Assembly: GCF_014695395.1 (NCBI RefSeq)
Contig: NZ_JACJOF010000011.1
Span: 1-64,000 of the forward strand
Reading direction: 5' to 3'
DNA length: 64,000 nucleotides
From: Nodosilinea sp. FACHB-131
GTDB lineage: Bacteria > Cyanobacteriota > Cyanobacteriia > Phormidesmidales > Phormidesmidaceae
Each line of letters starts with the position of its first letter. Positions within the stretch are counted from its first letter, which is position 1. Under the pieces are notes generated by a model that worked only from the letters and a program-made list of their open reading frames with translations, ran no database searches and was not told the DNA's origin. Shown here in pieces: positions 8,312 to 16,312 of the stretch. A program made the translations under genes and the position numbers.

Positions 8312-8838
8312 GCTTAATCAATTGGTTGGTTGAGCTTACGGTTGTCGTTAGTCTCCTGTAACGCGATCGCAGGCACATTGAGAAAAACACAGGGCAATCA
8401 CCGCAGCAAAACTCGAAATAACGCTGAACGCTGTAATAAGTGGTAAGACTTAAAAGAGTTTCAAGTATCGAGTTTGCTCAATGATGTCAATAGCAATGTA
8501 GCCTTTGCCTTGAGTCAGAGATAGACCTCGAACGGGTACACTTTGCTTTTACGGCAGGGGATGTTGCAAATGAGCAGCGCCGCAAAGGTTCTGCTACAGT
8601 TGCTTTCTGGGGCGAGCGCCCAAATCTAAACCGAGCTAACCTCAAGCAGTCGATTATGGCTGCGCTAGGCGAATACTTTGCCGCCCGTCGGTGGATGCCG
8701 AGCTTTTCACCACGTCACGAGCCGAAGTGGTGGCAAGACTGTCTGTCTATTAGCTTAGGAGCCTAGACCGGCTTTGTTTCCTTCACAAAAGCGAAATTAG
8801 TCTGCAAATGCAGCCTATTTGGCTCTTAGCTTATCTCA
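8312..8838. other. Gene-poor stretch between membrane protein and tRNA-Cys, with a decayed gene
   Basis: This 527-base stretch contains no intact gene. It holds a degraded coding remnant (about 8402-8766), described separately, and probably the promoter of the minus-strand membrane protein near 8320-8400. One HIP1 octamer is present. Confidence 0.5.
8494..8766 (+). pseudogene. Remnant of an unidentified protein gene next to tRNA-Cys
   Basis: An open frame of about 90 codons ends at a TAG at 8764-8766 and has no usable start codon near its beginning. Its composition looks like real protein (IDLERVHFAFTAG, then QRRKGSATVAFWGERPNL, then MAALGEYFAARRW and PKWWQDCLS). Upstream, stops lie at 8482 and 8491 in this frame, while another frame (from about 8447) reads DLKEFQVSSLLNDVNSN before its own stop at 8522, as expected after a frameshift. 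I do not recognise the family. It lies 72 bases from a tRNA gene, a usual integration site for mobile elements, so it may be the last trace of one. Confidence 0.4.
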
Positions 8839-8909
<71 letters not shown>

Positions 8910-9063
8910 GCCTTATTCAGCTTTCGAGTATAGCAAACTCGGGGCGCAATCCGGCGATCGCGCCACGCAGCCTTTGGCAAATCATCTTTTCTAGCCCAGA
9001 GACCAACAGATTAAATCGGTTAAGTTTCGAGGGGCGATCGCAACAGGCCTGTTCCTTAAACCT

Positions 9064-9882
9064 CTAGGGCAAATAGGCCGAGTCAGTGTGGGGCTGGCGA
9101 AATCGATAAATATCCTCCAGTGCTGTCGCCCAACTGGCAGCCAGAGAGGTGAGGAGCTGCTCCCCTTTTTCCCCAGTGGCTATAGTTGGGTCTCCCAAAA
9201 CTCCGCTGGCGCTCAGATCGCGAGTTACCCAGGCAAAGGGCAACGCTCCCTCCATGGTGAGCCAGCTATCTGTCGGCAAATTTTGGGGAAACTCGGCTTT
9301 GGCTGCAGCCATGCGCACTTGCTCAGGCATAATCGACAGCATCAGGCTAGTTTCGGCATCCCCAGCGTGAATGCCCAGCTCCATCTCTTTAGGTGTCAGC
9401 AAATCGCCAGCGCAGTTGGGTACTGCCCATACAAATAGAGGAAACACCATCAAATCATTGTGGATTTGGTGCAGATCTCGTGCGGCAATTTCTAGCACCT
9501 GGGGCTGGCCGCCGTGGGCATTGAGCAGCACCAGCTTGCGAAATCCAGCTCGGTAAATGCTTTCGGCGACATCATAGATAACCTTTAGCAGGGTTTCAGC
9601 CGAGAGGGTGATCGTGCCCGGAAAATGCCAGTGCTCGTTAGATTTGCCGTAGTACAGGGGCGGCAGGCTGTAGACCGGTACTGCGTCATCTAGTTGGGCC
9701 AGGGCGTTGCCGAGCACGGTCGTACAGACGGCGCTGTCTACGGCGAGGGGGAGGTGGGGGCCATGCTGCTCGATGGCTCCCATCGGCTGCACAATCACCG
9801 CGTTGGCGCGATCGGGCATGGCTGCAATGTCAGTCCAGGTGAGATAGGCAAAGTAGTGGTGGGGAGGAATAGGACCGTGCAT
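9064..9882 (-). CDS. Creatininase-family amidohydrolase
   Basis: A 272-residue member of the creatininase / creatinine amidohydrolase family, a metal-dependent hydrolase fold. The metal ligands are visible in GAIEQHGPHLPLAVDS (Glu, His, Asp) and in LLNAHGGQ, and a further acidic/His segment follows (IHAGDAETS). In other organisms the family includes creatininase and enzymes acting on formamides in cofactor biosynthesis; the substrate in cyanobacteria is not known to me. The start ATG at 9882 is the first good one. It stands alone, between tRNA-Cys and the divergent DUF4278 gene. Confidence 0.85.
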   Translation of the reverse strand: MHGPIPPHHYFAYLTWTDIAAMPDRANAVIVQPMGAIEQHGPHLPLAVDSAVCTTVLGNALAQLDDAVPVYSLPPLYYGKSNEHWHFPGTITLSAETLLKVIYDVAESIYRAGFRKLVLLNAHGGQPQVLEIAARDLHQIHNDLMVFPLFVWAVPNCAGDLLTPKEMELGIHAGDAETSLMLSIMPEQVRMAAAKAEFPQNLPTDSWLTMEGALPFAWVTRDLSASGVLGDPTIATGEKGEQLLTSLAASWATALEDIYRFRQPHTDSAYLP

Positions 9883-9986
9883 AGCTTTTGAAGATAAAGA
9901 ATTTGAAGCTGCTCACATAGCTTTAGCATCTGGAACGCGGAACTTGGCTATGCCTTAGATCTAGAGCTGTGAAGCCGATGGTGGGC

Positions 9987-10014
9987 TTGACATTTATAGG
10001 TAAAACGGTAACAA
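9987..10014 (+). promoter_or_regulatory. Candidate sigma-70 type promoter for the DUF4278 gene
   Basis: TTGACA at 9987-9992 is a perfect -35 box; 16 bases later TAACAA (10009-10014), overlapping AACAAT, is a reasonable -10 box. Transcription would start near 10021 and leave a 5' leader of about 100 bases before the DUF4278 start codon. Confidence 0.45.
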
Positions 10015-10124
10015 TGAATACAGAAACAAATCGTTCATCTCTCTGTGAGAGACGGAAGTAGAGCTCCAGCTCGAAGGAACGCGCCTCTGTTTATACACCT
10101 TCATTCATTAAGGAGAGGCGAAGG

Positions 10125-10295
10125 ATGTCCTTGAAATATCGCGGCGTTGATTACGAACCGGCTACTGCCCAGGTCAATGTCTCTGAAGAAATTATCGGTC
10201 GCTACCGCGGCGCTGTTGCTACTCGCCATGTAGCACCCCAGGTTCAGGCCGAGCATCCCCAGGGTCTCAAGTATCGTGGGGCCACTGTTCGATAG
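10125..10295 (+). CDS. DUF4278 micro-protein (56 aa)
   Basis: A 56-residue protein of the cyanobacterial DUF4278 family. The family hallmark LKYRGVxY opens the protein (MSLKYRGVDY) and reappears at the end (GLKYRGATVR), with a third YRG in the middle (IIGRYRGAVA), so the peptide is a set of short YRG motifs. AGGAGAGGCGAAGG just upstream gives a strong ribosome-binding site. A promoter-like pair lies about 110-140 bases upstream and a rho-independent terminator follows at 10399, so it should be a short single-gene transcript. The function of the family is unknown. Confidence 0.8.
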   Translation: MSLKYRGVDYEPATAQVNVSEEIIGRYRGAVATRHVAPQVQAEHPQGLKYRGATVR

Positions 10296-10398
10296 ATTGA
10301 GTTTGCCCGGTTAGGCTAAGCGGTGGTTCTAGCTGTAAAGCTGGGGCTGCCGCCGACTATTTCTAGGGTAGGAGATCACCTGAGTCGTCATTTTACTG

Positions 10399-10424
10399 AA
10401 GCACCTCTGTAGGGGTGCTTTTTT
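10399..10424 (+). terminator. Rho-independent terminator after DUF4278 gene
   Basis: AAGCACCTC and GGGGTGCTT form a 9-bp stem (one wobble pair) around a four-base loop, followed directly by TTTT. It lies about 100 bases after the DUF4278 stop codon and before the histidine kinase gene. Confidence 0.8.
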
Positions 10425-10471
10425 GTGCGATAGGCTTGGACAAGACGTGATCGCTGCGGCCAGGGAAAAGC

Positions 10472-11821
10472 TTGGTTATTTTTGCATTTCTGTTGGGGCT
10501 AGCCGCGGGAGCGCTACTGCTATTGTGGCAGCAGCGGCAGCAGCGGCGCCGTGAGCGACGCTTGATTGAGACCCTGCAAGCCACCGATTGGTCTACAGCC
10601 TTAGGGCAGGTTGAGCAGCTGGTGAAAACTCAGCCTCAGCAGCAGCGGCAGCTGCGATCGCTAGGCACCAGCCGCGACACCCTAGAGCGCATTTTACAGA
10701 CGGCTCCCATTGGCTATCTACAGGTCGACGAAGAAAACCAGCTGATCTGGTGCAACGACCAGGCCAACCGTCTGCTCAAGATGAATCAGCCCCTGACAGG
10801 GCCGGTGCAGCGCCGCCGTCTGCTGCTAGAGGTAGCCCGCTCCTATGAACTCGATGCGCTGATTGAAGAGACCCGAGAGAAGCAAACCTGCTGTCAGCGC
10901 GAGTGGATGCTCTATCAGATTTCGCCGGATCCACTGCATCCTAAAGAAGAGCCTACCTTTCCCCTGCGGGGCTATGCCATTCCCCTCGACGGGGGTGAAG
11001 TCGGCGTATTTTTGGAGAACCGCCAAGAGGCCGCGTTGTTGGTGCAGCAGCGCGATCGCTGGACTTCTGATGTGGCCCATGAGCTCAAGACCCCCCTCAC
11101 CTCCATTCGCCTAGTAGCCGAAACCCTCCAGCCCCGCGTTGATGAGAGCCAGCGCCGCTGGCTCGACCGTCTGGTCAACGAAACTATTCGTCTCAGCAAT
11201 TTAGTCGAAGATCTGCTGAATCTCAGCCGTCTCCAGGGAGATCAGTTTCAGGGCCTGAGCCTCAAGCCTGTTGATCTGCCTCAGCTGGTTCAACGGGCCT
11301 GGGTTAGCCTAGAGCCTCTGGCCGAGGTCAAAGCGCTTAAGCTAGCTTACGCAGGTCCCTCCCACTGCCTCGCTAGTCTCGATGAGCCGCTTTTTCATCG
11401 GGTGCTGCTGAACCTGATTGACAACGCTATTAAGCACAGTCCCAGCCGTGCCACTGTATATGTTCGGTTGTCAGAGCCAAGGTCTGCCCTAACCTTGAGT
11501 TACGATGCCGAAGATGCAGAGCCAGATACGCTAATCCTCGACGTGATGGATATGGGGCCGGGCTTTAACGCTAAAGATCTGCCCTATATCTTTGACCGCT
11601 TTTATCGGGCCGATCCCTCGCGCACCCGCACTGACCCGCTGGTTGACCTGGCTCCTATAAATGCCGGGACCACTCCAGAAATTGGCCGGGGTACGGGGCT
11701 GGGCCTGGCCATTGTGAGCCAAATTATAGAGGCCCACAATGGCACAATTACCGCTGCTAATCACCCCGAACTAGGCGGCGGCTGGCTGCGGCTGCGGCTA
11801 CCGGCTACCCAGTCCGAGTAA
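10472..11821 (+). CDS. Sensor histidine kinase, SphS/PhoR-like
   Basis: Membrane-anchored sensor kinase of 449 residues. It starts at a TTG (10472) with AGGGAAAAG just upstream; a stop codon 24 bases upstream and the hydrophobic residues directly after the TTG rule out a longer form. One N-terminal membrane helix (2-19) is followed by an Arg-rich stretch, a PAS-like domain (about 68-185), HisKA with the phosphoacceptor H203 in DVAHELKTPLTS, and an ATPase domain with NLIDNAIKHS, DMGPGF and GRGTGLGLAI. This architecture, without a periplasmic domain, is that of SphS/PhoR phosphate sensors. No response regulator gene is adjacent, so the partner is not shown here. Confidence 0.85.
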   Translation: MVIFAFLLGLAAGALLLLWQQRQQRRRERRLIETLQATDWSTALGQVEQLVKTQPQQQRQLRSLGTSRDTLERILQTAPIGYLQVDEENQLIWCNDQANRLLKMNQPLTGPVQRRRLLLEVARSYELDALIEETREKQTCCQREWMLYQISPDPLHPKEEPTFPLRGYAIPLDGGEVGVFLENRQEAALLVQQRDRWTSDVAHELKTPLTSIRLVAETLQPRVDESQRRWLDRLVNETIRLSNLVEDLLNLSRLQGDQFQGLSLKPVDLPQLVQRAWVSLEPLAEVKALKLAYAGPSHCLASLDEPLFHRVLLNLIDNAIKHSPSRATVYVRLSEPRSALTLSYDAEDAEPDTLILDVMDMGPGFNAKDLPYIFDRFYRADPSRTRTDPLVDLAPINAGTTPEIGRGTGLGLAIVSQIIEAHNGTITAANHPELGGGWLRLRLPATQSE

Positions 11822-11996
11822 CCTGTTATGGGAGGCGTTTTGTCGCCCTTGCCTGCTCACCTACTGGCCGAGTTGAGCCGCGATACTTAGAGATCTTAGT
11901 AAGAACTTATACTCAGATGCTCTAGATTGCTGCCATAATTGTTAAGCAGGATGACTAAACCCTGCCGGGGTTACCCTATCTATGCGTTACCACGTC

Positions 11997-12764
11997 ATGG
12001 CAGAACGGTTACAAAAAATCCTCTCTCAGTATGGGGTTGCCTCCCGGCGGCAAGCCGAGCAGATGATTGAGGCTGGGCAGGTTCGAGTCAATGGGGTCGT
12101 GGCCTACTTAGGCCAGCGAGCTGACCCTAGCTGCGATCGCATAGAAGTCAATCAACAACCCCTCCAGGCCCATCATCGGCCTACCCGGCACTATCTGCTC
12201 CTGCACAAGCCCCTCGGCATGGTGTCTACCTGTGCGGATCCCCAGGAGCGCCCTACCGTGCTCGATGCTCTACCCCCTGAGCTGCAAACTGTTGGCATTC
12301 ACCCCGTGGGGCGACTAGATGCCTACACAACTGGAGCGCTGCTGCTCACCAACGATGGTGACTTCACCTTTCGGCTTACCCATCCCCGCCACGACGTCTC
12401 CAAAACCTATCAGGTGCGTCTTGATGGCCAGCTGTCGCCCTCAGCTCTCGACGCTTGGCGACAGGGTATCTGGCTCGATCGCCAGCTTACCCGCCCTGCC
12501 CAAGTTCGAGTGATCGCCACTAACTCAAACCAAACCCAGCTTGAGGTTATTCTTCAAGAAGGGCGCAACCGGCAAATTCGTCGGGTGGCCAAGGCCTTAG
12601 GTCATCGGGTGATAGACTTACACCGGACCGCAGTGGGTTCAGTTACGCTGGGCAACTTAGGTGTAGGGGCTTACAGGGCTTTATCATCTGCCGAAATTGA
12701 GGCATTATTAGCTGAGTCATTGGTTCAATCAACCCCTCAGCAAACTGCCTCCGTCACTAGTTAG
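11997..12764 (+). CDS. RsuA/RluB-family pseudouridine synthase
   Basis: About 255 residues from ATG 11997 (MAERLQKILSQYG); another ATG at 11982 is in frame. An N-terminal S4 RNA-binding domain (about 2-60) precedes the catalytic domain, with the motif PVGRLDAYTTGALL; D108 is the catalytic Asp and is intact, unlike in the RluA-type gene at 5615. QEGRNRQIRRVAKALGH near the C-terminus is typical. The family modifies one uridine in rRNA (RsuA in 16S, RluB/RluF in 23S); which one cannot be told by eye. It is followed after 32 bases by rodZ on the same strand. Confidence 0.9.
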   Translation: MAERLQKILSQYGVASRRQAEQMIEAGQVRVNGVVAYLGQRADPSCDRIEVNQQPLQAHHRPTRHYLLLHKPLGMVSTCADPQERPTVLDALPPELQTVGIHPVGRLDAYTTGALLLTNDGDFTFRLTHPRHDVSKTYQVRLDGQLSPSALDAWRQGIWLDRQLTRPAQVRVIATNSNQTQLEVILQEGRNRQIRRVAKALGHRVIDLHRTAVGSVTLGNLGVGAYRALSSAEIEALLAESLVQSTPQQTASVTS

Positions 12765-12796
12765 CTGTTCGCCGTCTTGAGCTAGATTTTCTCTGT

Positions 12797-13576
12797 ATGA
12801 AGACAAAAGAGTTGGTTGATCCTAACGCCCTCTACCGAGAACAGCTCTCGGAGCTTGGCACTCTGCTGCGATCGGCTCGCCAGCAGCAGGAGCAAAGCCT
12901 AGAGGTCATGGCTGAAAAAACCCTGATTCGTCCTAGCCTATTGACCGCCATTGAACAGGGCGATCTAGACGGGCTGCCCGAACCGGTGTACATCCGTGGT
13001 CTCCTGCGCCGTTATGGTGATGCCCTCAACCTCGACGGCGAGACCCTCGCCAGTCAGTTTTTTACTCCACCCCGCATCCAGCGGACCTCTTGGAAAGAGA
13101 CTCCAGCAGCGCAGCTCCGCCCCTTGCACCTCTATGGGGCCTATTTCGTGCTGCTAGTGGCAGCCGTTAGTGGATTGTCCTACGTGCTGCGTCAGACGGC
13201 TCCAGAGGTTACGGTGCTGCCTCCTTTGAACCCTCTTGAGGGGGTTGAGGGGCCGTCTAACCCAGGCCCAAACAATACTCCTGCCCCTGCCGCTGCCGAG
13301 CCTGAGGATCCCAACGCTCCTATCAAAGTCAAAATGACGCTCACTGCCCAGTCTTGGCTACGCATCACCTCCGACGGTAGAACCGAGTTTGAAGGTATTT
13401 TGCAGCCCGGTGACACCCGTCTGTGGACCGCAGACCAGGTATTAACAGTGCGAGCGGGCAATGCCGGTGCCGTTATGGTCAGCTACAACGACAAACAGGC
13501 TCAGGCCTTAGGCCAGCCTGGAATGGTGCGAGAAATCACCTACTCCCCCATCGAAGCCATCAGCTTAGCCTGGTAG
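12797..13576 (+). CDS. rodZ: RodZ-like protein (HTH - membrane helix - DUF4115)
   Basis: A 259-residue protein with the RodZ layout. Residues about 15-90 form a helix-turn-helix domain (LGTLLRSARQQQ ... IRPSLLTAIEQGDL ... YIRGLLRRYGDAL), 111-130 form a membrane helix, then a Pro-rich linker leads to a periplasmic DUF4115 domain (about 170-257, SWLRITSDGRTEFEGILQPG). RodZ connects MreB filaments to the membrane and supports cell shape; in E. coli the HTH domain binds MreB. The gene is probably cotranscribed with the pseudouridine synthase upstream and ends at a strong hairpin shared with the convergent prohibitin gene. Confidence 0.85.
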   Translation: MKTKELVDPNALYREQLSELGTLLRSARQQQEQSLEVMAEKTLIRPSLLTAIEQGDLDGLPEPVYIRGLLRRYGDALNLDGETLASQFFTPPRIQRTSWKETPAAQLRPLHLYGAYFVLLVAAVSGLSYVLRQTAPEVTVLPPLNPLEGVEGPSNPGPNNTPAPAAAEPEDPNAPIKVKMTLTAQSWLRITSDGRTEFEGILQPGDTRLWTADQVLTVRAGNAGAVMVSYNDKQAQALGQPGMVREITYSPIEAISLAW

Positions 13577-13593
13577 AAACCCGTCCTGACGGC

Positions 13594-13636
13594 CTTTGAC
13601 CCACTGGCGCTGTTTAATGGCGCCAGTGGGTCAAAG
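13594..13636. terminator. Bidirectional terminator between rodZ and prohibitin gene
   Basis: A perfect 17-bp stem (CTTTGACCCACTGGCGC and its complement) closes a nine-base loop. It lies between two convergent genes and is followed by TCTTTAG on the plus strand and TCAGGAC on the minus strand. It should stop transcription from both sides. Confidence 0.85.
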
Positions 13637-13659
13637 TCTTTAGTCTTTAGGCCATTGAA

Positions 13660-14514
13660 TTAGCCTGGCTTGTCTGTCTCGTCGCCGGCAGCTTGTTGTA
13701 AGTCAAAGAGGAGCGGTACGTTGCTGCCTTGACCCATCACCAAGACTCGGGGTACTTGAGCACCGCCTCCTTTCCAAGCCTCGATCGCCTCCTTTTGCAG
13801 AACGAGCTGACCGCCCTTAGCCTTTAGGGTTTCAGCGATCAGACGCTGGGCTTCGGCGCGGCCTTTGGCGCGGTTAATTTCGGCCTGGGCTTCCTGTTCT
13901 GCCTCTTGGGCGATGTAGACGGCGCGGCGAGCGCGCTGCTCGGCAATCTGCTTGTCTTCGACGGCCTTGGCAAACTCGGTTGAGAATGTCAGATCGACCA
14001 CGCTGGTATCCAGCACTAAAATGCCGTACTTGTCGAGACGAAAGGTTAAGGCATCATCAAAGTCTTGCTTGAGTTCAGCCCGCTGGGTAATCGCCTCCTC
14101 AACGGTGCGACGGGCAGCCGCGATTTTAAATGACTCCTGGGTCTGGGGTGCCACAATTTTCGACACAATGTTTTCGAGCGTGCCCTGGGTGCGACGAATG
14201 TTCACCACCTCAGTAGGGTCAAGGCGAAAGTTGATGGCAAAGCGGCCGGAGAGATCTTGCAGGTCTTTGGTGGAGCTTTGGGCTGGCACCTCAAACTTCT
14301 GCACCGTTACATCGTACACATCGACCGTAGACACTAGGGGCGGCTTCAAGTGAATGCCTTCTAGCAGCACCCCATCCTGAGACTTGCCGAGAATACTCAG
14401 CACTCCAGCTTGGCCTGGGTTAATAATTACAAAACTGCTGGTTACCAGGGCTAAACCCACAATAGCGAGAAAGCTCAGCACCACCGGTGGCCAGTTTAGA
14501 GTCGAAGATTTCAA
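13660..14514 (-). CDS. Prohibitin-family (SPFH domain) membrane protein
   Basis: A 284-residue prohibitin homologue like cyanobacterial Phb1. An N-terminal membrane helix (about 11-31) is followed by the SPFH/band 7 domain (FVIINPGQAGVLSILGKSQ ... GRFAINFRLDPTEVVNI) and a long helical, Ala/Glu-rich segment (about 180-245), expected to form coiled coil in ring-shaped oligomers at the membrane. The C-terminus (AGDETDKPG) is short and polar. Prohibitins act as membrane scaffolds linked to protease control; the partner here is unknown. The promoter should lie in the 127 bases before it, downstream of purM. Confidence 0.9.
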   Translation of the reverse strand: MKSSTLNWPPVVLSFLAIVGLALVTSSFVIINPGQAGVLSILGKSQDGVLLEGIHLKPPLVSTVDVYDVTVQKFEVPAQSSTKDLQDLSGRFAINFRLDPTEVVNIRRTQGTLENIVSKIVAPQTQESFKIAAARRTVEEAITQRAELKQDFDDALTFRLDKYGILVLDTSVVDLTFSTEFAKAVEDKQIAEQRARRAVYIAQEAEQEAQAEINRAKGRAEAQRLIAETLKAKGGQLVLQKEAIEAWKGGGAQVPRVLVMGQGSNVPLLFDLQQAAGDETDKPG

Positions 14515-14641
14515 CGGATGTTCCTAAAATATGCTGCCCCTCTACGGTATCGGCTATTCAACCAGAACGGGGTAGTTCTTCAGCAAGGCTTTGGATCAAC
14601 GCTGTCGCTGGGCGACGCTGTGGTGCTCAGGCAGGCTGAGG

Positions 14642-15694
14642 CTACTCGGGCAGGCCGGCTACCGACCCCGACCCAGAGATCACCTCGCCCACCAGATAGG
14701 CCTCGACTTGGTGTTGGGCCAACCAGGAGAGGGCGCGATCGCTCTCTTGGGGAGGAACCACCAAAGCAAAACCCAGACCCATATTAAACGTGTTGTAGAG
14801 ATCGGCGGCGGGTACCTGTCCCGCCTCTGCCAACCAGCTAAACACCGGGGGCACCGGCCAGCTGCCCTGCTGGATGTGAATGCTCTGCTCTGGCCCCAAG
14901 CAACGGGGCAGATTTTCGGGTAGCCCGCCACCAGTGATGTGGGCCATGCCGTGGATGGTGAGCCCTTCCCGGCGAGCCTTGAGTACGGGCTCTACATAGA
15001 TGCGCGTGGGGGTCAGAAAGATTTCCCCTAGGCTGTGGTTGCCCAGAGCCGGTACGGTTTCGTCCCAGGTATAGCCGGTATTGGTGGCGTCGGTGCGCTG
15101 GCCCTCAGCCACTACCTTGCGCACCAGGCTAAAGCCATTGCTGTGCACACCGCTGCTGGCAAGACCAATGATGCGATCGCCCACCTGCACCTGGCTACCA
15201 TCTAGAATCTGAGACTTCTCGACTACACCGACGCAGAACCCCGCCAAGTCATATTCACCTGGGCCATAGAAGCCAGGCATCTCCGCAGTTTCGCCCCCCA
15301 GCAGAGCACAGCCGGCCAGCCGGCAGCCAGCCACAATGCCCTCGACCACCTCCGCTAGGGCAGCAGGCTCAAGCTTGCCCGTAGCTAAGTAGTCGAGAAA
15401 AAATAGCGGTTCTGCCCCGCTGGTAAGAATATCGTTAACGCACATGGCCACTAGATCGATGCCGACGGTGCTGTGGCGCTGGGTGATCTGGGCAATTTTG
15501 AGCTTGGTCCCCACGCCATCGGTGCCCGACACCAACACCGGTTCACGGTAGCCAGCGGGCAGTTCGCAGAGGCCACTAAAGCCCCCCAGACCCCCTAACA
15601 CCTCTGGACGGCGGGTGCTGTCTACCAGGGTGCGAATGCGCTGCACAAAGCTACGCCCTGCTTCTACATCTACACCAGCATCCCGATAGTCCAT
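14642..15694 (-). CDS. purM: Phosphoribosylformylglycinamidine cyclo-ligase (AIR synthetase)
   Basis: PurM, 350 residues, the normal length. It closes the imidazole ring of AIR from FGAM with ATP, step five of purine synthesis in the cytoplasm. [13 protein letters not shown] at the start, [15 protein letters not shown] (ATP/phosphate loop), [18 protein letters not shown] and [11 protein letters not shown] are all intact family motifs, as is [13 protein letters not shown] in the C-terminal half. The gene is alone in this window, with no other pur gene beside it, as is usual in cyanobacteria. Confidence 0.97.
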   Translation of the reverse strand: MDYRDAGVDVEAGRSFVQRIRTLVDSTRRPEVLGGLGGFSGLCELPAGYREPVLVSGTDGVGTKLKIAQITQRHSTVGIDLVAMCVNDILTSGAEPLFFLDYLATGKLEPAALAEVVEGIVAGCRLAGCALLGGETAEMPGFYGPGEYDLAGFCVGVVEKSQILDGSQVQVGDRIIGLASSGVHSNGFSLVRKVVAEGQRTDATNTGYTWDETVPALGNHSLGEIFLTPTRIYVEPVLKARREGLTIHGMAHITGGGLPENLPRCLGPEQSIHIQQGSWPVPPVFSWLAEAGQVPAADLYNTFNMGLGFALVVPPQESDRALSWLAQHQVEAYLVGEVISGSGSVAGLPE

Positions 15695-16312
15695 GGGGTC
15701 AATCTCCTGTATAGCCAGTCTCTTACCTTAGAAACGGGGGTGAGCTTCGTCAATGGGCAAGGGAGTCAGCGGCGGCGATCGCCTCAGTTAAAACCCTCAT
15801 CTTCTAATTTTTGGATCCAGAAAATACTATTTCTGGGCGGCTATTTAAGCCGTTAATAGGGCTAATTTTGACTTTAACAGGGCAGCAGCAGCAGGGGCAT
15901 TTAGTAACCAAAAGCACGCTCAGAATTCCGGCAACTTCACGTCTTGTTGACAGAATTCCTCCAAACAGTGAACAGATTGATTAATCTTACATAACTCGCT
16001 TGACCCTATAGATAAATAATTTGAAAGTTGACCGAGGTAGGTTTAAACCCGGCAAGCCCATCTACGGTAATGGATTGAGCCGGTTACCGCAGGTCAGCTA
16101 CTTTTTTATTTCGTCACGGAGGACTACCCCTGCCGGTAGATGCCCGGATTCGCAATGTCATCCGAACGTGCTAAGTTACATTTCGTCAAAAAACCGAAGA
16201 CCAATTTGCAATGGGTATGGGATTTAAGGCAATTCCTGTGCTGCCTGTTCTGAGTCATTTTCGTGAACCAGGATCTATCCCCTGCTCTTTCTGTTGAATT
16301 CTTTTGGTGTAA
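15695..16312. other. Long intergenic region between purM and rlpA
   Basis: This 618-base divergent gap should contain the purM promoter (near 15700-15800) and the promoter and long leader of rlpA. A structured element that I read as a candidate riboswitch sits at about 16045-16190. Between 15800 and 16040 the DNA is A+T-rich (TAATTTTTGG, GATAAATAAT) and a TTGACA is seen at 15947, without a convincing -10 box at standard spacing. I see no protein-coding gene. Confidence 0.5.
16045..16190 (+). promoter_or_regulatory. Candidate cyclic di-AMP (ydaO/yuaA-type) riboswitch upstream of rlpA
   Basis: The leader of the RlpA gene carries a dense set of motifs resembling the ydaO aptamer. A hairpin (CCGGC ... 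GCCGG with inner CCAT/ATGG) spans 16050-16083. Then come GGTTACCGCAGGTC, CACGGAGGACTACC (the ydaO core has ACGGAGGAACC), GGTAGATGCCCGGATTCG and CATCCGAACGTGCTAAG (core CCGACAGCTAAC). Known c-di-AMP riboswitches often sit before cell-wall genes, including rlpA-like ones. I compared from memory only; no covariance model was run. The rlpA start codon lies about 120 bases further on and I see no clear terminator between. Confidence 0.55.
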
